Source: Volvox africanus (lineage: Eukaryota > Chlorophyta > Chlorophyceae > Chlamydomonadales > Volvocaceae). From it: a DNA stretch of 64,000 bases. Of the stretch, positions 25,001 to 35,883 are shown one piece after another (the first letter of the stretch is position 1; each line of letters starts with the position of its first letter). A model generated the notes under the pieces. The model was not told the DNA's origin and did no database searches. It worked only from the letters and a program-made list of their open reading frames with translations. The DNA lies in NCBI GenBank assembly GCA_030268105.1, contig BSDZ01000024.1:1922001-1986000 (forward strand), given 5' to 3'. Both the position numbers and the translations under genes were made by a program.

Positions 25001-26120
25001 TCCGATTCGTATTCAAGTACATGTACATGTACATGGGTACATGCGGGCAAAGGCTATATGCACAATTCACAGACCACCGCTGCTTTCATCTCCGGCCCAA
25101 GGCCCACAAACACGCATACGACCACTGAAATTTCTACAGGTAGGGGCAATGCAGACATACAAGCAACATCATACAAAACACTGGCCATCTATTTTTCTGT
25201 TTCCCCTTGGAGGCCGTCCACCAACAGCACTGCGTCGGCAAGGGATCCGTCTCCTCCTTCGCTTCGTAATCCAATGCTCAAATCCGTTACGGAGAATCCG
25301 AAACCCACATCGGCTCATGCTGTTGCTTCACCCGCGACAGCGCGCTCCTGATGGGAAAGCTCACCGCACAAGGATCTTCGTCATAGCCTGTCTCGCAAGG
25401 ATAACATACTCCTGTCGGAGACGTAAGACAATATGAGTGAATCGGAGTAGCGACGCTGCTGGCGAGTCCGCGATGCCTTAATCGATGGTAATACGACAGC
25501 CCAAAGCTGCGGCCACCGGTGTCTACCCCTGCCATGCCCGCCACGGCCTCCATGCCCTGGGTAACATTACTTGGGCTATATCGCTGGAGCAGCGCAGCGT
25601 GGTCATTAACGTGGCTATTGCTGCCACTGCCGATAAGGCTGATCGGGGAGCTGTTACTGCCGACATCGCTGAACTCCTCAGATCCGATACCACTGACACC
25701 AGTACCCCCTTGTTCCCCAGGGCCGTCTTCACGAAGGGGTTGCGGACTGGGCCGGATCGCGGGACCATATGAGTTTGGGTAATTTATGACAGCTCCGGAA
25801 ACAGGAGCCCTATCGAGCCATGGCCGCGCCATCTTGTCGGCTTGCGACTCATCTTGGTCAGGAGAATAGGCATGCCCGTCAAGCCCTGTCCCATCCGCGC
25901 GACTGTCGAGCTGATCGAGCAGTGTCGAACGACCAAAATTAAGTCCTACTAAGCTGCTGCTGATCTCCGGACCGTAATTGTCTACTTTGTCGTCCGGCAT
26001 GCTCTTTGCGTCGGAGCCTTCTGATGTCGAGGCTGCGAGAACTGACCCGAAAAATAACACACATAGAAAAACCATTATTCGTTGTGTTCTTTTCATTCCC
26101 AACGTCCTTCTGTGTCTCAT
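7071..26120 (-). CDS. giant type I membrane hydroxyproline-rich-type protein, ~3,880 aa, with repetitive cytoplasmic tail
   Basis: Unrecognised gene. Exons 5' to 3': 26120-25365, 24481-24438, 24318-24215, 23849-23671, 22967-22820, 22626-22496, 21840-20591, 20117-19164, 19057-18905, 18797-18700, 18544-18126, 17888-17729, 17688-17494, 17220-16105, 15811-15665, 15349-15308, 15133-15008, 14702-14400, 14106-12925, 12762-12658, 12349-8736, 8311-8167, 7946-7869, 7609-7484, 7142-7071. The start ATG at 26120 is preceded by an in-frame TGA, and a hydrophobic signal peptide ([14 protein letters not shown]) follows. Then come globular modules with Cys and N-glycosylation sites, four Pro-rich shafts, one helix (about residues 2083-2106) flanked by KK and YYRR, and a tail of about 1,770 residues. 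By inference it is a surface protein joining the extracellular matrix to the cell interior. Two places are uncertain. The exon at 17494-17688 leaves one base while the next needs none. The intron 17689-17728 is only 40 nt. Confidence 0.7.
9226..10695 (-). repeat. 14-unit, 105-bp tandem repeat encoding the cytoplasmic tail
   Basis: Fourteen near-identical units of exactly 105 bp (35 codons) lie inside the 3.6-kb exon 8736-12349. The minus strand encodes [13 protein letters not shown], then [15 protein letters not shown] and LAGVSR. Basic (K, H, R) and acidic (DFDDD) clusters alternate. Units differ by a handful of bases, for example GDGA to GDGV in one copy, so the array has been homogenised or recently expanded. 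A diverged unit ([10 protein letters not shown]) lies on its downstream, low-coordinate side. Because 105 is a multiple of 3, antisense and shifted frames also stay open. Confidence 0.95.
12925..14106 (-). other. Ala/Gly-rich juxtamembrane tail exon (394 aa)
   Basis: It starts with KKKGNSFTV just after the membrane segment and continues as low-complexity Ala/Gly/Ser/Thr sequence with scattered short conserved-looking pieces such as [19 protein letters not shown]. Phase 0 on both sides. No known domain was recognised. Likely disordered. Confidence 0.6.
14400..14702 (-). other. membrane-spanning exon of the giant protein
   Basis: This 101-codon exon has Cys and N-glycosylation sites ([16 protein letters not shown]), a Pro stretch, then KKGG and a hydrophobic helix ([18 protein letters not shown], then LAAFMYYRR). 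The next exon starts KKKGNS, so positive charges cluster on the tail side and the orientation is type I. The preceding exons (15133-15008, 15349-15308) form a membrane-proximal module with three cysteines. Confidence 0.75.
14781..14860. repeat. intronic near-perfect inverted repeat (hairpin)
   Basis: Arms 14781-14814 and 14828-14860 pair almost fully, with a 2-nt bulge and one end mismatch, around a 13-nt loop. The hairpin lies in the intron between exons 15133-15008 and 14702-14400 of the giant gene. It could be a microRNA-type precursor, a small foldback element, or an RNA structure that affects splicing. The sequence shows the fold only. Confidence 0.8.
16105..17220 (-). other. proline-rich shaft 4 with flanking modules (single exon, 372 aa)
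   Basis: The exon begins with a Cys/Thr-rich module ([17 protein letters not shown], then [15 protein letters not shown]), runs through a long PPxP and poly-Pro shaft, and ends with a globular stretch ([20 protein letters not shown]). It is phase 0 on both sides. The incoming phase does not match the preceding exon by one base. An 8-nt microexon at 17319-17326, with AG before and GT after on the minus strand, would repair it, but this is speculative. Confidence 0.65.
18126..18797 (-). other. proline-rich shaft 3 and following globular module
   Basis: Exons 18797-18700 and 18544-18126. The first encodes a [12 protein letters not shown] run. The second starts [14 protein letters not shown], continues with a poly-Pro run, and then turns into a globular segment ([20 protein letters not shown], then [20 protein letters not shown]). 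That segment resembles the beta-rich part of the N-terminal ectodomain in spacing of hydrophobic residues. Between 18905 and 18798 the other frame also reads a plausible Cys-rich sequence ([15 protein letters not shown]), so the intron placed there may instead be coding with a one-base shift. Confidence 0.6.
19164..20117 (-). other. proline-rich shaft 2 (single exon, ~317 aa)
   Basis: Acceptor at 20118-20119 follows a pyrimidine tract. The exon is nearly all PPSP, PFPPSP and PPPSPP units and ends RPFPPPRN before a GTACGTGC donor. It directly follows shaft 1 in the spliced message, so the two make one rod of more than 700 residues. The next exon starts a Cys-containing module. Confidence 0.75.
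20591..21840 (-). other. proline-rich shaft 1 (single exon, ~416 aa)
   Basis: The exon opens with [16 protein letters not shown] and then becomes an almost pure run of PPSP, PPSPxP and PPPSP units. Such Ser-Pro-Pro tracts in volvocine wall and matrix proteins are hydroxylated and glycosylated and form stiff polyproline-II rods. That is family knowledge, not seen here. The exon enters in phase 0 and leaves in phase 2, matching the next shaft exon. Confidence 0.75.
23021..23090. repeat. AAT/AAC microsatellite in an intron of the giant gene
   Basis: Run of AAT and AAC triplets just upstream (in transcript sense) of the acceptor for exon 22967-22820. On the transcribed strand it is a pyrimidine-rich ATT/GTT tract. 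Confidence 0.85.
23442..23493. repeat. AAT/ATT self-complementary microsatellite
   Basis: An (AAT)n run switches to (ATT)n near 23463, so the two halves can pair with each other. It lies in the same intron as the previous microsatellite. Confidence 0.8.
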
Positions 26121-28524
26121 CTCCACTGTGACTGTATCCCAACATGAGACGCTTCAGGCTTAAATGCAGGTCCAAGTGCCAGTCTCTTAGCTCGTAGGCA
26201 GGTCAAGTCAAATGATTTGATGATTTTGAGGGTTGTTATATGAGCAAATACATAAAGAGCCTCTGCCCACTGCTGCCCGGTCGCTGAGCTGCTAATGTAT
26301 CGAAAGGCAAAAGCCTTTAAGTCAAACAGTTCGAACTTATGTATTGCCCTATAGCCCAAAAGGAGAACGACGGGCGCGATCACCTTCGTAAAACTAGGCA
26401 ACACCTCACTTACGCCGTTTTGGTCTATAATTGACAGAAAAATGCTATTACTCACATAAAACATAACTTATGTATTATCTGAATGTATAAAAAGCAAGCG
26501 TTACATAACCAGCATTAAGTGAAGTTAACGTGAAGCCCACGGCATCATCGCGACCGAAGCAGCTACATCAACATTAGACGTTAAAGTAAAGTAAGCATTT
26601 CATTTCAATTTTTTCTTGTCACAGCAGACTTTCCATATGCCCATGTCGGCCAGTTATGAAGCCCCTTACCATTACGGCATCGTTTCTTACTCAACAGCCC
26701 TAACGCCCTTGGCGATAATCCGTTGAGTTATGAACCAAAACAAATGTTCACACCTGTTACCTGCAGTATGGTGATGTTTTTGAAGTGAAAACTTCCACGA
26801 TTACTAGTCATGGCTGTGATAATAACTCGACAGAGAACCGCGCATGCGACCCATATTTTTCGCTGCCGATCCAGTTATTTAACCTCTGCACATATAATTC
26901 TTGGTAAGGGGCTTCTTGATGATGTCGAGGGTGCTTCTCCGCGGGCCGTTGAAGCCAACGATGACACGGCAAGGCAGTTGGCGAGAGCAGCTAACAGACG
27001 ACAATAGAGAGGAAAACGTCGGACTAGTAAGCATGTGGAGACACCTTTTTAAAATTACCATATACGTTGGCGTTCAACTCTTAATTTAGCAAGGAGGAGC
27101 TAGGCTATCGACATTATCGAATACTGCACGCATCCTGACTCGCATAGGTAGGAATAGCGGCACGAAACACCCTATCCGCTGTAGCCTATCACGCCTTCTC
27201 CCGTTTGTACAGTTGCTGCCTTCATATCCATGTAAACACTCCGCGAACTGTCACCATCGTGACCTGTCTGTACCTTCTTTCGAGTTGGTGACAGTACATG
27301 CCTATCCAGATACTGGACAACCTTCATTACCATACTTCGAAGGCGCAAAAACGGAGGCGCATATAACCTCTAACTCTCGTCATAACCATTATTGCTATTG
27401 TTTGTAAACTTGTGCTGCATTAACATGGATTATAGGAAACTAACTTCCATGTGGATTGTATACTATGAACTTTCACTTAAATCTGTTTTTATGCTTCCGT
27501 ATCGTTTCTCCACGGCAATCCAGATACAAGCAAGCAGATACGTCCAGCTCCACGCCACATGTCCGTAAAAATTGCACTCGCATTTCCGTTGCCACCCGCC
27601 AAAAACCTTCGGCTTCCAAACCCCTAATTAGTAGGTTACACTTCATGGTGATACATCCACATGGTGTCACAAGCACCACGCGATCGATACTTTCTAACGA
27701 GGTGCTAAGGCACGAACAGACGCAAGCACACCAGACCTGTGTCTGAGTTACCCTCTGCCCATCACTTACATTACATACACACCCCCTCTCAATCTTTCTC
27801 TCATACTCACACTCACATGCACTCTCGGTTTATCCTGGGCCCCTCGGCTTAGCCTGGGGGGGACTTTCCAAAATACACACACAGACGCAGACGCACACGG
27901 TCCAAGGGTATGCCACGAAAGCAAACCCAGAGTCCTCCGACGCCATGACACGCCTATCAAGTACACACAACGCTGCCATCCTCACCAGTACCACCACCAG
28001 CACCACCGCCGCTGCCCCTCACGCACTCACATCACCCTCAGCACTCTCTGCACCGCCACCATCTCCACCAGGTCCAGCACCCAGGCGGGCGGGCGGTGGG
28101 GAAGCTCTTACCACGGCAACATCCATCCATCCCCACAGCGTCCTCATCAAAACTGATCCCACTCCACCTCCATCACCCTTCGGCCCAGACAGACGCAACA
28201 TGTCGCTATCAGCCATCCCAGGGCGAGAACGGGGGGCCTATACTTGCTCAAACCGCAAGGTGAGAGACACGGCAATTCTTAGAAGCAATACCAGTCGTAC
28301 ACACGTCAATAATCGCGTTCAAACATTACCTCCGTTCCAAAATTAGCAGACCTTTCAACCTCAGGGCGGCGTAAGTTCGGGGGACATTCCCACAAAGAGG
28401 TGTCACGATGTACCCGCTTCTGCTCGTTTGGAGCGTGAGCTGTACAGAGTTTCAATGGCGGTTTCGGAGCCAAACGGGCCTCCCACCGCGGCTCTTGTTC
28501 GGAGACAAACACACACGAGGGGGC
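26121..28524. other. intergenic region between the giant gene and the ABCG gene
   Basis: Both flanking genes are on the minus strand, so this holds the 5' region of the giant gene (left part) and the 3' untranslated region of the ABC transporter (right part). The minus-strand reading of TGTAA occurs twice at 27766-27775, a reasonable poly(A) signal for the transporter. A GC-rich stretch at 27990-28200 has open frames on both strands but no splice-supported exon. No TATA box is obvious upstream of 26120. Confidence 0.4.
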
Positions 28525-31500
28525 TTATCGCAGCTGGTACCTCTTGAACTGCATCGTTATCCAGGCAAGCAGGAAGAAGACGATGAAGAAGAGGGACAGG
28601 AAGCCCATGTAACGCCACTTGTCCACATTCGCAAGGCCGTAGTACGACAGTACAGTGTTACCTGTCGTGCAGTAATCAGTTTACAACGCGTCATGCAAGG
28701 GCGGAGAGACTGGGTATTGGGAAAGGTGTGTGTGAGGACCTGAGGAATCGTGCACGGCGCCCCGTGGTGTGGGGGCTGAGGAAGACTAGGAGCGGCTGTA
28801 AGGTAAGGATTGCAGAAGCTAGCCAAACACGCAGCGGCGACACCCCCCCTCCCGGGGGAGGAGGGGAACATGCCCAGAATACCTCTCGCCTGCCGTACCC
28901 AGGCCCCGTAATCGAAGTCTCTTTTCCTCCCCCCCAGACCTAGCCCTGTTTGAATGCGGCCTCTCTGTCACTCACCGCCCAGCCATGTGGGGTCCCTTCC
29001 TTCAAACTGGTTGACCATCAGCGAGCCCCAGCTGTAGCGCAGGAAGTCTGCAGAGCGGCAGTAGCGGTAACAATAGCAGTAGCAGTATTTTTTTACTCGG
29101 CGCTTAGCGACCGGCGCAGGAGCGGGCAACTTTAGCTGAACTCGCGGCACAACGCATGTAGATGGAAGGGGGGAAGGGGGGGAGGGGGGAAGAGGGGGGA
29201 AAGGGGACGTCGTGCATCCACAGAAACGAAATCCCGTTTTGAGGGGAAATAAACCGCATACCTGACACTTACCATGTACGAACATACACATACACACGCA
29301 CATATACGCACACAAAAACGAACGAAGCACACACATACCTACGCACAAAGGGATGCACACACGTGAACACCTCCTTCTTCCACCCCCTTCCTCTCACCGA
29401 TATAGGAGTACCACTTCCACCACCTCGGCATCTCGTAAAATCGGAAGAGGAAGCCTCCGAAGAACAGCAGCGTGACCACGTAGGTGGGCAGCAGCGCGTT
29501 GGCGACGTCGAGGTTCGGCGAGATAGCGGCGATGAAGTACGCCAACACGATGCCGTTACTGAGGGTGATGTAGTAGATGAGCCAGAACGTCACCCACTGA
29601 CCCTTGAGCTGGACTCCTGCGCCGTGAACGACGAGGAGGGAAAGATGCTTTGTCTAAAACCAGATTTTGAAAATTTGAAAATTATTACGACGCAAGTAAA
29701 AGATGAGAGTCTCCGCCAACACTAACCAACATTCTTAACTACTTATTGGGGATCTGGGGGGGGTGAGGATCCTGTGGTTGGGGCCCGTAAGGGGAGTGGG
29801 AGGGTGAGAGAAGGCGAGTAGACGCGAGAGATGGTGCTGGTATTGATGCCCTTGAGAAGCAGCACCCCCATCCCACATCCCCCCCGTCCCGGCCCCCGAA
29901 AACCCTAAAGCCCACTGCCCGACCGGCCCCCCTCAGCGGCCCACCGTGAAACACATACGCCGAGATGCCGAGTGACGCCAATGCTGTCAGCAGCAGCTCG
30001 TCCACCATCTTGGACAGCAGGTACGTCACCACGAGGTATAACCCGTCATTGCGCTCGCGGGTGAACAGGTTGCGCTCTATGGAAGGGGGGGGGGCAGCGG
30101 GGGAGGGAGGGGAAAGGGAGGAGCGAGGGGAGGGGGGTGGACAGGATGCGGTCAACGATGCGTTCCCCATTACTCTCTTTAGGCCTAGTCCATCTCTACA
30201 AGCCTATGTAGGATATTCCATCACAGGTACGGCACGGTACGGCATTCGGTAAGTACTTACCCAGTACGAGCGACGGCACGTAGGCCGCAGCTCCGAAGGC
30301 AGGCAGCGTGCACCACATAAACAGTACGGCAGCGATGTTGATATAGTTGGAGTCCTCGAACTCGTCGCCGATGCCAAGGTACAGTGTCATGATTAGTAAG
30401 CTGCGAGGTGGGGGGAGGGAGGGAGGGACGCGGGGGGCGGGTAAACCCCAAGGCTTGCGGAGGCGCGCATTGAGGGACCGTACTTGGACGCCCCTACATA
30501 CAAGGGTACGACACTGGCGTACGAATGCACACCATATCCCTTTTCAGTACACATCACCATCACCTCACACACAAAGCAGTCCGGATTCTACTTATGCAAT
30601 TGCACTTTGTGCATAACAACCTGCCTACAAAAGAAGTTTGCAAAAGAAGTTAAGTGCCTCACACACAATATACACATGTCACACGCGGCTGCGTGTCTCT
30701 CTCCCCTCCCCTCCACCCGGGGGAAACCGGTGCATACCTTATGAATACCTTGTCACCAACACGAGGCCCCAAAAACTCCCCGTCACGGTAGTTCTTAGTT
30801 GTGCGGTACTGCACGTGTACGGGGTAAGTGTGTTGGGGAGGGGGGGCCAGCCGAGGTCCTCAGAAGGGTGGGGGGCGGATGCCCTCAAAGGGGGGTCGGG
30901 TACATGAGGGAGGAGCAGTAGCCCATATTTCCATCTGTCTCCCTCCGGTGGGGCTCACGAGCGAAGCAAGGGGATCTGGAGACAACCCATCCAGCTGAGG
31001 ACATCCAGCTGAGGACACAACGTGGCGGGTCCTAAATGTGGATTTGGAAGCGCTGCTGCTGTTCGGCTGATCCACAGATACCCAAGTCGCGTCCCACCCC
31101 CACCCCCCACCACCGCCCCATGTACCCATCGATCTAGAAAATTGTGGCCGAGGGTTTTTTATCGTATATACATCCCCCCGACCACCTCCTCTCCCCAACC
31201 CTCGCCCCACGCGCCTCACCTTGACCAGTGTCTTGAGACCCCACCACCACGGGGTTACCGTGGCAGAACGAACCGCTAGTTCCTGAAGGGGGAGTGGGGT
31301 GTACGGAAAAGTGAGGTCCAGACGGCAGGCTACATTATTGAGCACCGAGTAGGTGGTGGGCGGGCAGCGGTGCCAGGGGGGTTACATATCGTCGCTAACA
31401 TAGACAGCCGCTGCAATCCCTCCAGCCGTTTCTCTTTGCTATCTGATCGTTTCGTACCTGGTTTGTCCCCATTTGCCAGCCAAAGTCACACAGTGCTTAA

Positions 31501-34500
31501 ACATATACACACACACACACACACACTTCCCCCACGCACCCGAATGTGCCCACGCTCCCATCCCCCCCTCCCACCCCCACCCTCCTACACGCCCCCTCTC
31601 CTCGCCTTTTGGATTGTCTCCGGCAGTACATCGGTCGACTCGGAGAGATACTGGTCGATGCGCGCGGCGTTGTCCAAAAACAGTTGCGAGCTGCGGATTG
31701 GATCGCATTTACAAACTCGCTGACTGGCTTAGAACATTTACAGATTCCTATACACATACACATACTCGCACACGTACACATACACGCAATTGTACACATA
31801 CATATAAACACACAAGGGCCTTACCTTGCGTAGAAGTCCGCCATCTTGTCGCTTTGCCCCGCAATGTCGGCCTCTGTCACCATGTCCACCAGGTACTCCG
31901 CGTCGTTGTAGCCCGGGAGGAACTCCTTTGGGTGAGGGCAGCCGGACTGAGCGAACTCGATGGCGGAGTGGCCTGCACAGAGGAGGTTAGGTTTTTAGGT
32001 TTTGGGGTTTTTAGGGTTTTAGGTGTTAAGAGGTGTTTAGAGGTAGGGTGGTAGAGTTGGAGTGCCGCGCGGTCCATGGGCGATAAGGGGGGTGGGGTGA
32101 ATTAGGAAGAGAAAGATGGGGCACGAATTTGGTTGAGCATCGCATGACAAACATTTTAGTAACAATCTTGTACCGTATATTACTTCAATTTAAAGCCGCG
32201 TGTAAGGAATTGATAAGGAGCATCACATTCTTGATAAAATATTACTTAATTCTGGTCTCATAATGTTATTACATTCACATTATATAAATTTTAAATTAAT
32301 TAAAATGAAATTGGACCTAAAATAGGCTAGGGGTTTTATACCTCGTGGTCCGAAGTAAACGACTCGTCCCTTGACCAGCATGATGAGCGAGTCAAAGAGT
32401 GAGAAGCAGTAGCTGGTGGGGGAGTGGATGGTGGCACAGATGGTCACGCCGCCAGCAGCGAGAGATTTCACCATGGTCATCACCTTGGGGTAGTGGGGTA
32501 GTGGGGTAGTGGGGGAGTGGGTTGGAGGGAGACACGGGGGCCGGGAATAGGCAATGCAGGAGGGGGACAGAGGGCGTGACCAAAGTGGTTAAAACGAAGC
32601 CAAACTGCAGACTTTAACCCCACCCGGGGAATGACAGCCAACCCCCAACTCCTTCACACGACACAACAATTGCCTGACGACTCCTAGTTCAACTCGAATG
32701 CACACCCATACACACACACACCCTTCTCCCTTGACGCCCTGCCCCTATGTGTGTAATGACGAGGACGAGCAGATGCCCGTGGCCCCCTTCCACAAACAAA
32801 CATTCAGATTTAGGGTTTTAGGGTTTTAGGGTCATAAGGGGAGTCACAAATGCTTGTAAGAGTGCATGCTTAGGGCTTGTAAGCTATCTCTCTCATTTTA
32901 TATAATATAATATAATAAAAGAAAATACAAATATAATATAATATAATATAATATATAGTATAGAATAATATATAGTATAGAATAACATTATATTATTGTA
33001 TTGTATTGTATTATTATTATAAATATTAAAAAATGATGTATATAAATGTGTGTGTATCTATATGTCAACGCACGCACACATAAATGTCTATAGATACATA
33101 TCAAAACACACACGCTGCCTCCCCCCCCCGTCCGACCGCACCTCATTGGATGTGAAGCTGTCCAGACCGGAGGTGGGTTCGTCAAGGAACAGCACCCGGG
33201 GGCTCGTAATGAGCGCAATACCTGCATGGGCGGCATGGGGGAAGCCATACGGTGTTGGTTTACGTAAACGAATCGTTCCGACGTCCTCTGGTCTGTCCGC
33301 TTCTGCCGTACCTATGTTGGTTCGCTTGGACTGACCGCCGCTGATGCCCTTGGACAGCGCATTACCGATCTGGCAGAGCGTTGTATCACAAGCGGGGTTG
33401 GGTATTGGGTAGGTTTGGGGGGTTTGGGGGGAGGAGGTGAGGATGATGAACGAGACATGATGCTGCCGCTATAGGGACGCCGCTATGAAGTATGATTTGA
33501 CGGATGAGGACAGTACTCCGATACGACACAGAAAGCGTGTGTGTATGTGTGTATCACAGGGTTCTTAGGGCTTAAGGATGCCCCACTGCGCTGATCCAGA
33601 TCCAGAAGCTCCATACAAAATGATGTTAGCCAACCCCCTTCCCCTCTCAAGCACTTCTAAGATCCTTAACCGGGCATCTTCTCCCACCCACCCACCCCTA
33701 ATAACCCACCCACCCCAGCACGGATGGGACTCTCTTTCACCAATTGCCCCCCCTCCCCCTCCCACCACCACGACCCCGCCTCTCTCATCCCGCGGCCGCT
33801 TCAGATTGCTTTCCCCAACTCGCTTCCCCCCCCCCCCCCACACACACAACCCCCTTTCCCCAGAGACGCCCTTTCGGAGTCTGATTCGGTTGACAACAGA
33901 ACTATACACAAGTCGGCCATCATCCACCCCATCCCAACCCATTCCAAACCCCACCCCACTCACCCGTACATCCCGACACCTTGTTAGCGACAGCTTCTCT
34001 AGCAGCTCCTCCACCGCTGCCCTCTTCGACTCAAGTGGCTCCGATATTGGGCGTTTCATCTCCGCCGTATACATCAACATCTCGTACACCGTCAAGATAC
34101 CCAGCAGCGTATCGAACTGACCAGTACGTCAAAAGGGGCGACCGAAAGACGTTGGCGGGAAGGACGTGGCAGAGAGGATGAGGTTGGGATCTGAAACACA
34201 TCCTTCCTCCCAATCCGGGACGGCAACTCTTGAGAATCCAAGCAATCCTCAGCAAAGTCCTCACCACCCATCACCACGATTGAGGTTTCCCCCCCTCCAC
34301 CCATTCAGCCATCCAGGTGGGAACGACACGCGCCCATTCCAGAGCTACGCTACCCCTAAGCGAGGGATTACCCCTCCTCTACACCCCGCCTGGTCCTCCC
34401 CTCCCGACCCACCTGCTCCACGTAGCCTGAGGGAGGGAGCCGCGAGGGGTCATGTCACATGAGGAGGTGGGGGAGGTGGAGGGGCGCAAGTGCGGGGAGG

Positions 34501-35883
34501 GATTGCGCGGGGATGAAATTGGAGCCATGGAAGTCGGGAGGGAGAGAGGGAGAGAAGGGAGGACAATGAAGTATGGGATTGGAAGATCGGAAGGTTGAAT
34601 GTGCTGTAAAGGGTGCAACAGCAGGGGGAAGGAATGGACTGCCAACTGAACTGCAACTGGAAAACTGAAGTGAGATTTGGGAAGAGCCCCCCCCCCTATC
34701 AAACATCTCATTTACCCAAAACATCATCTGCTGCCCATCTGCTTGACCACCCAGGCCACCTTTATCCTCATGCAACTCACGGCCCCGCCCTGCCGCAACC
34801 GACAACGGTCCGAACGATACCAGCCTTAGTAAGGCCCACCTGTATATCGGCGAAGGAACTGAGGAGTGGGTTTCTGTCCGGCGAAGGCGACAGTGCCCTC
34901 CGTTACCCCGGCATTCTTACGGCCCGCCAAGACATCCAGTAGAGTGGTCTTGCCGCTGCCACTGGGGCCCATCTGAATAAGGGACATGCGCGGCCGGAGC
35001 CGCCAGAAAGATGGATAGGTGTATGGTAATGATGGCCGGTGCGACAGAGCGATCCTTATGCGACGCCGTCTGTAGTGGCGATGGCTTGCAAGATACCATC
35101 AGCGATGCTGGTGGCGGGGTTTAGTGTTGAGTTTTGAATGTATGTGGAAGAAAAGAACGGTTTGGTCGGCGGGTCGAGGGGAAAATGGTAAGAGAACCCA
35201 GAGGCAGAGGCATTCTTGATCCCCAGAGGGAAGGAGTTTGCGTGAATGATACGAGAGTGGGATGAACCCCACTGAACGTGTGGTGCGCCAGCAGACACAC
35301 ATCTTCTGCGTCGGCTGTTCCTCTCGTCCCATTACCCTGAAGATGCGGGACATCAGCCTACCAAGGCAGCCATCTGATGCGCCTCGAAGTAACCGGAAAC
35401 GTTTTTGAGCAGGAAGGCGCGCTCCCCTCTTTTGTGGTGCGATGGAACCGAGTAATCCAGGTCCTGAGGGAAACAAAATTTCCACAATTTGGCATTTATT
35501 TTCTCAGGTAAGCATAATGATATATGCTTGTGCACTATAATATGTGCTGCTTTGGTCCAGGAATAGTCCATTCCTAAGCAAGTCACCGAATTATCAAGGA
35601 AACAGCGGGTTAAGTTAGCGGCAGTTTACATCCACAATATCCAAAAATGCTCATCAGTGTCATGGCATCAGCTACTCTGCACGTTGGTAGGCTCTCCATG
35701 CTGAAATACAATACTTGGCCGCCTTCCACTTGTTCAGATAAACCTAGCAGGGGCGCGTCATGTTCATACCTTGAATATAATTCGCATGCCCATGGGAGCG
35801 AACGTCTTCTCTCTCTGATAGCCTTCACTTCCATTTGCATTCCCGCCCTCGACGTCCAACGGTAGAGTGGCGTTGGCGGTCAT
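28525..35883 (-). CDS. ABCG-family half-size ABC transporter (625 aa, 17 exons)
   Basis: ATP-driven membrane exporter with the nucleotide-binding domain first and the membrane domain second, as in ABCG/WBC half-transporters, which act as dimers. Exons 5' to 3': 35883-35770, 35463-35362, 34972-34840, 34426-34413, 34116-33964, 33369-33312, 33221-33142, 32483-32342, 31972-31825, 31690-31591, 31282-31220, 30808-30738, 30400-30261, 30076-29945, 29616-29398, 29047-28976, 28661-28525. All phases agree. Walker A GPSGSGKTT is at residues 74-82, the signature ISGGQSKRTN from about 181, Walker B LFLDEPTSGLD from 202, and the H-loop His at about 238. ERNLFTRERNDGLY and several hydrophobic helices follow. 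An in-frame TAG precedes the ATG. Exon 4 is only 14 nt and encodes GYVEQ. The donor of the 31690-31591 exon is weak. Substrate is unknown; lipids or wall precursors are common for this family. Confidence 0.93.
31986..32027 (+). repeat. degenerate TTTTAGGG-like repeat
   Basis: Tracts of GGTTTTTAGG and GGGTTTTTAGGG, close to the TTTTAGGG telomere unit of Chlamydomonas-type algae, in an intron of the ABCG gene. Confidence 0.5.
32809..32831 (+). repeat. interstitial telomere-like repeat (TTTTAGGG, ~3 copies)
   Basis: Reads TTTAGGG then two perfect TTTTAGGG units. This is the telomere repeat of Chlamydomonas-type algae. It lies in an intron of the ABCG gene, so it is internal and not a chromosome end. 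Confidence 0.65.
32896..33030. repeat. AT-rich microsatellite (ATATA/ATATT)
   Basis: Long run of ATAAT and TATAG units in the ABCG intron between exons 33221-33142 and 32483-32342. Confidence 0.8.

Larger units (their letters stand above)
22496..26120 (-). other. N-terminal ectodomain exons of the giant protein
   Basis: The first six exons encode about 454 residues. After the signal peptide comes a Ser/Gly/Asp-rich spacer, then a Cys-rich stretch ([15 protein letters not shown]) that continues across two small exons ([30 protein letters not shown]). A beta-rich region follows ([20 protein letters not shown]) with further cysteines ([33 protein letters not shown]). Every splice phase in this part agrees. 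It does not show the cysteine pattern I would expect of a pherophorin domain, so I leave the family open. Confidence 0.65.

Noticed and set aside
22496..26120. Calling the giant protein a pherophorin
   Set aside because: Pro-rich shafts are similar, but the cysteine modules do not show a pattern I can assign to the pherophorin domain, and the protein has a membrane segment and huge tail.
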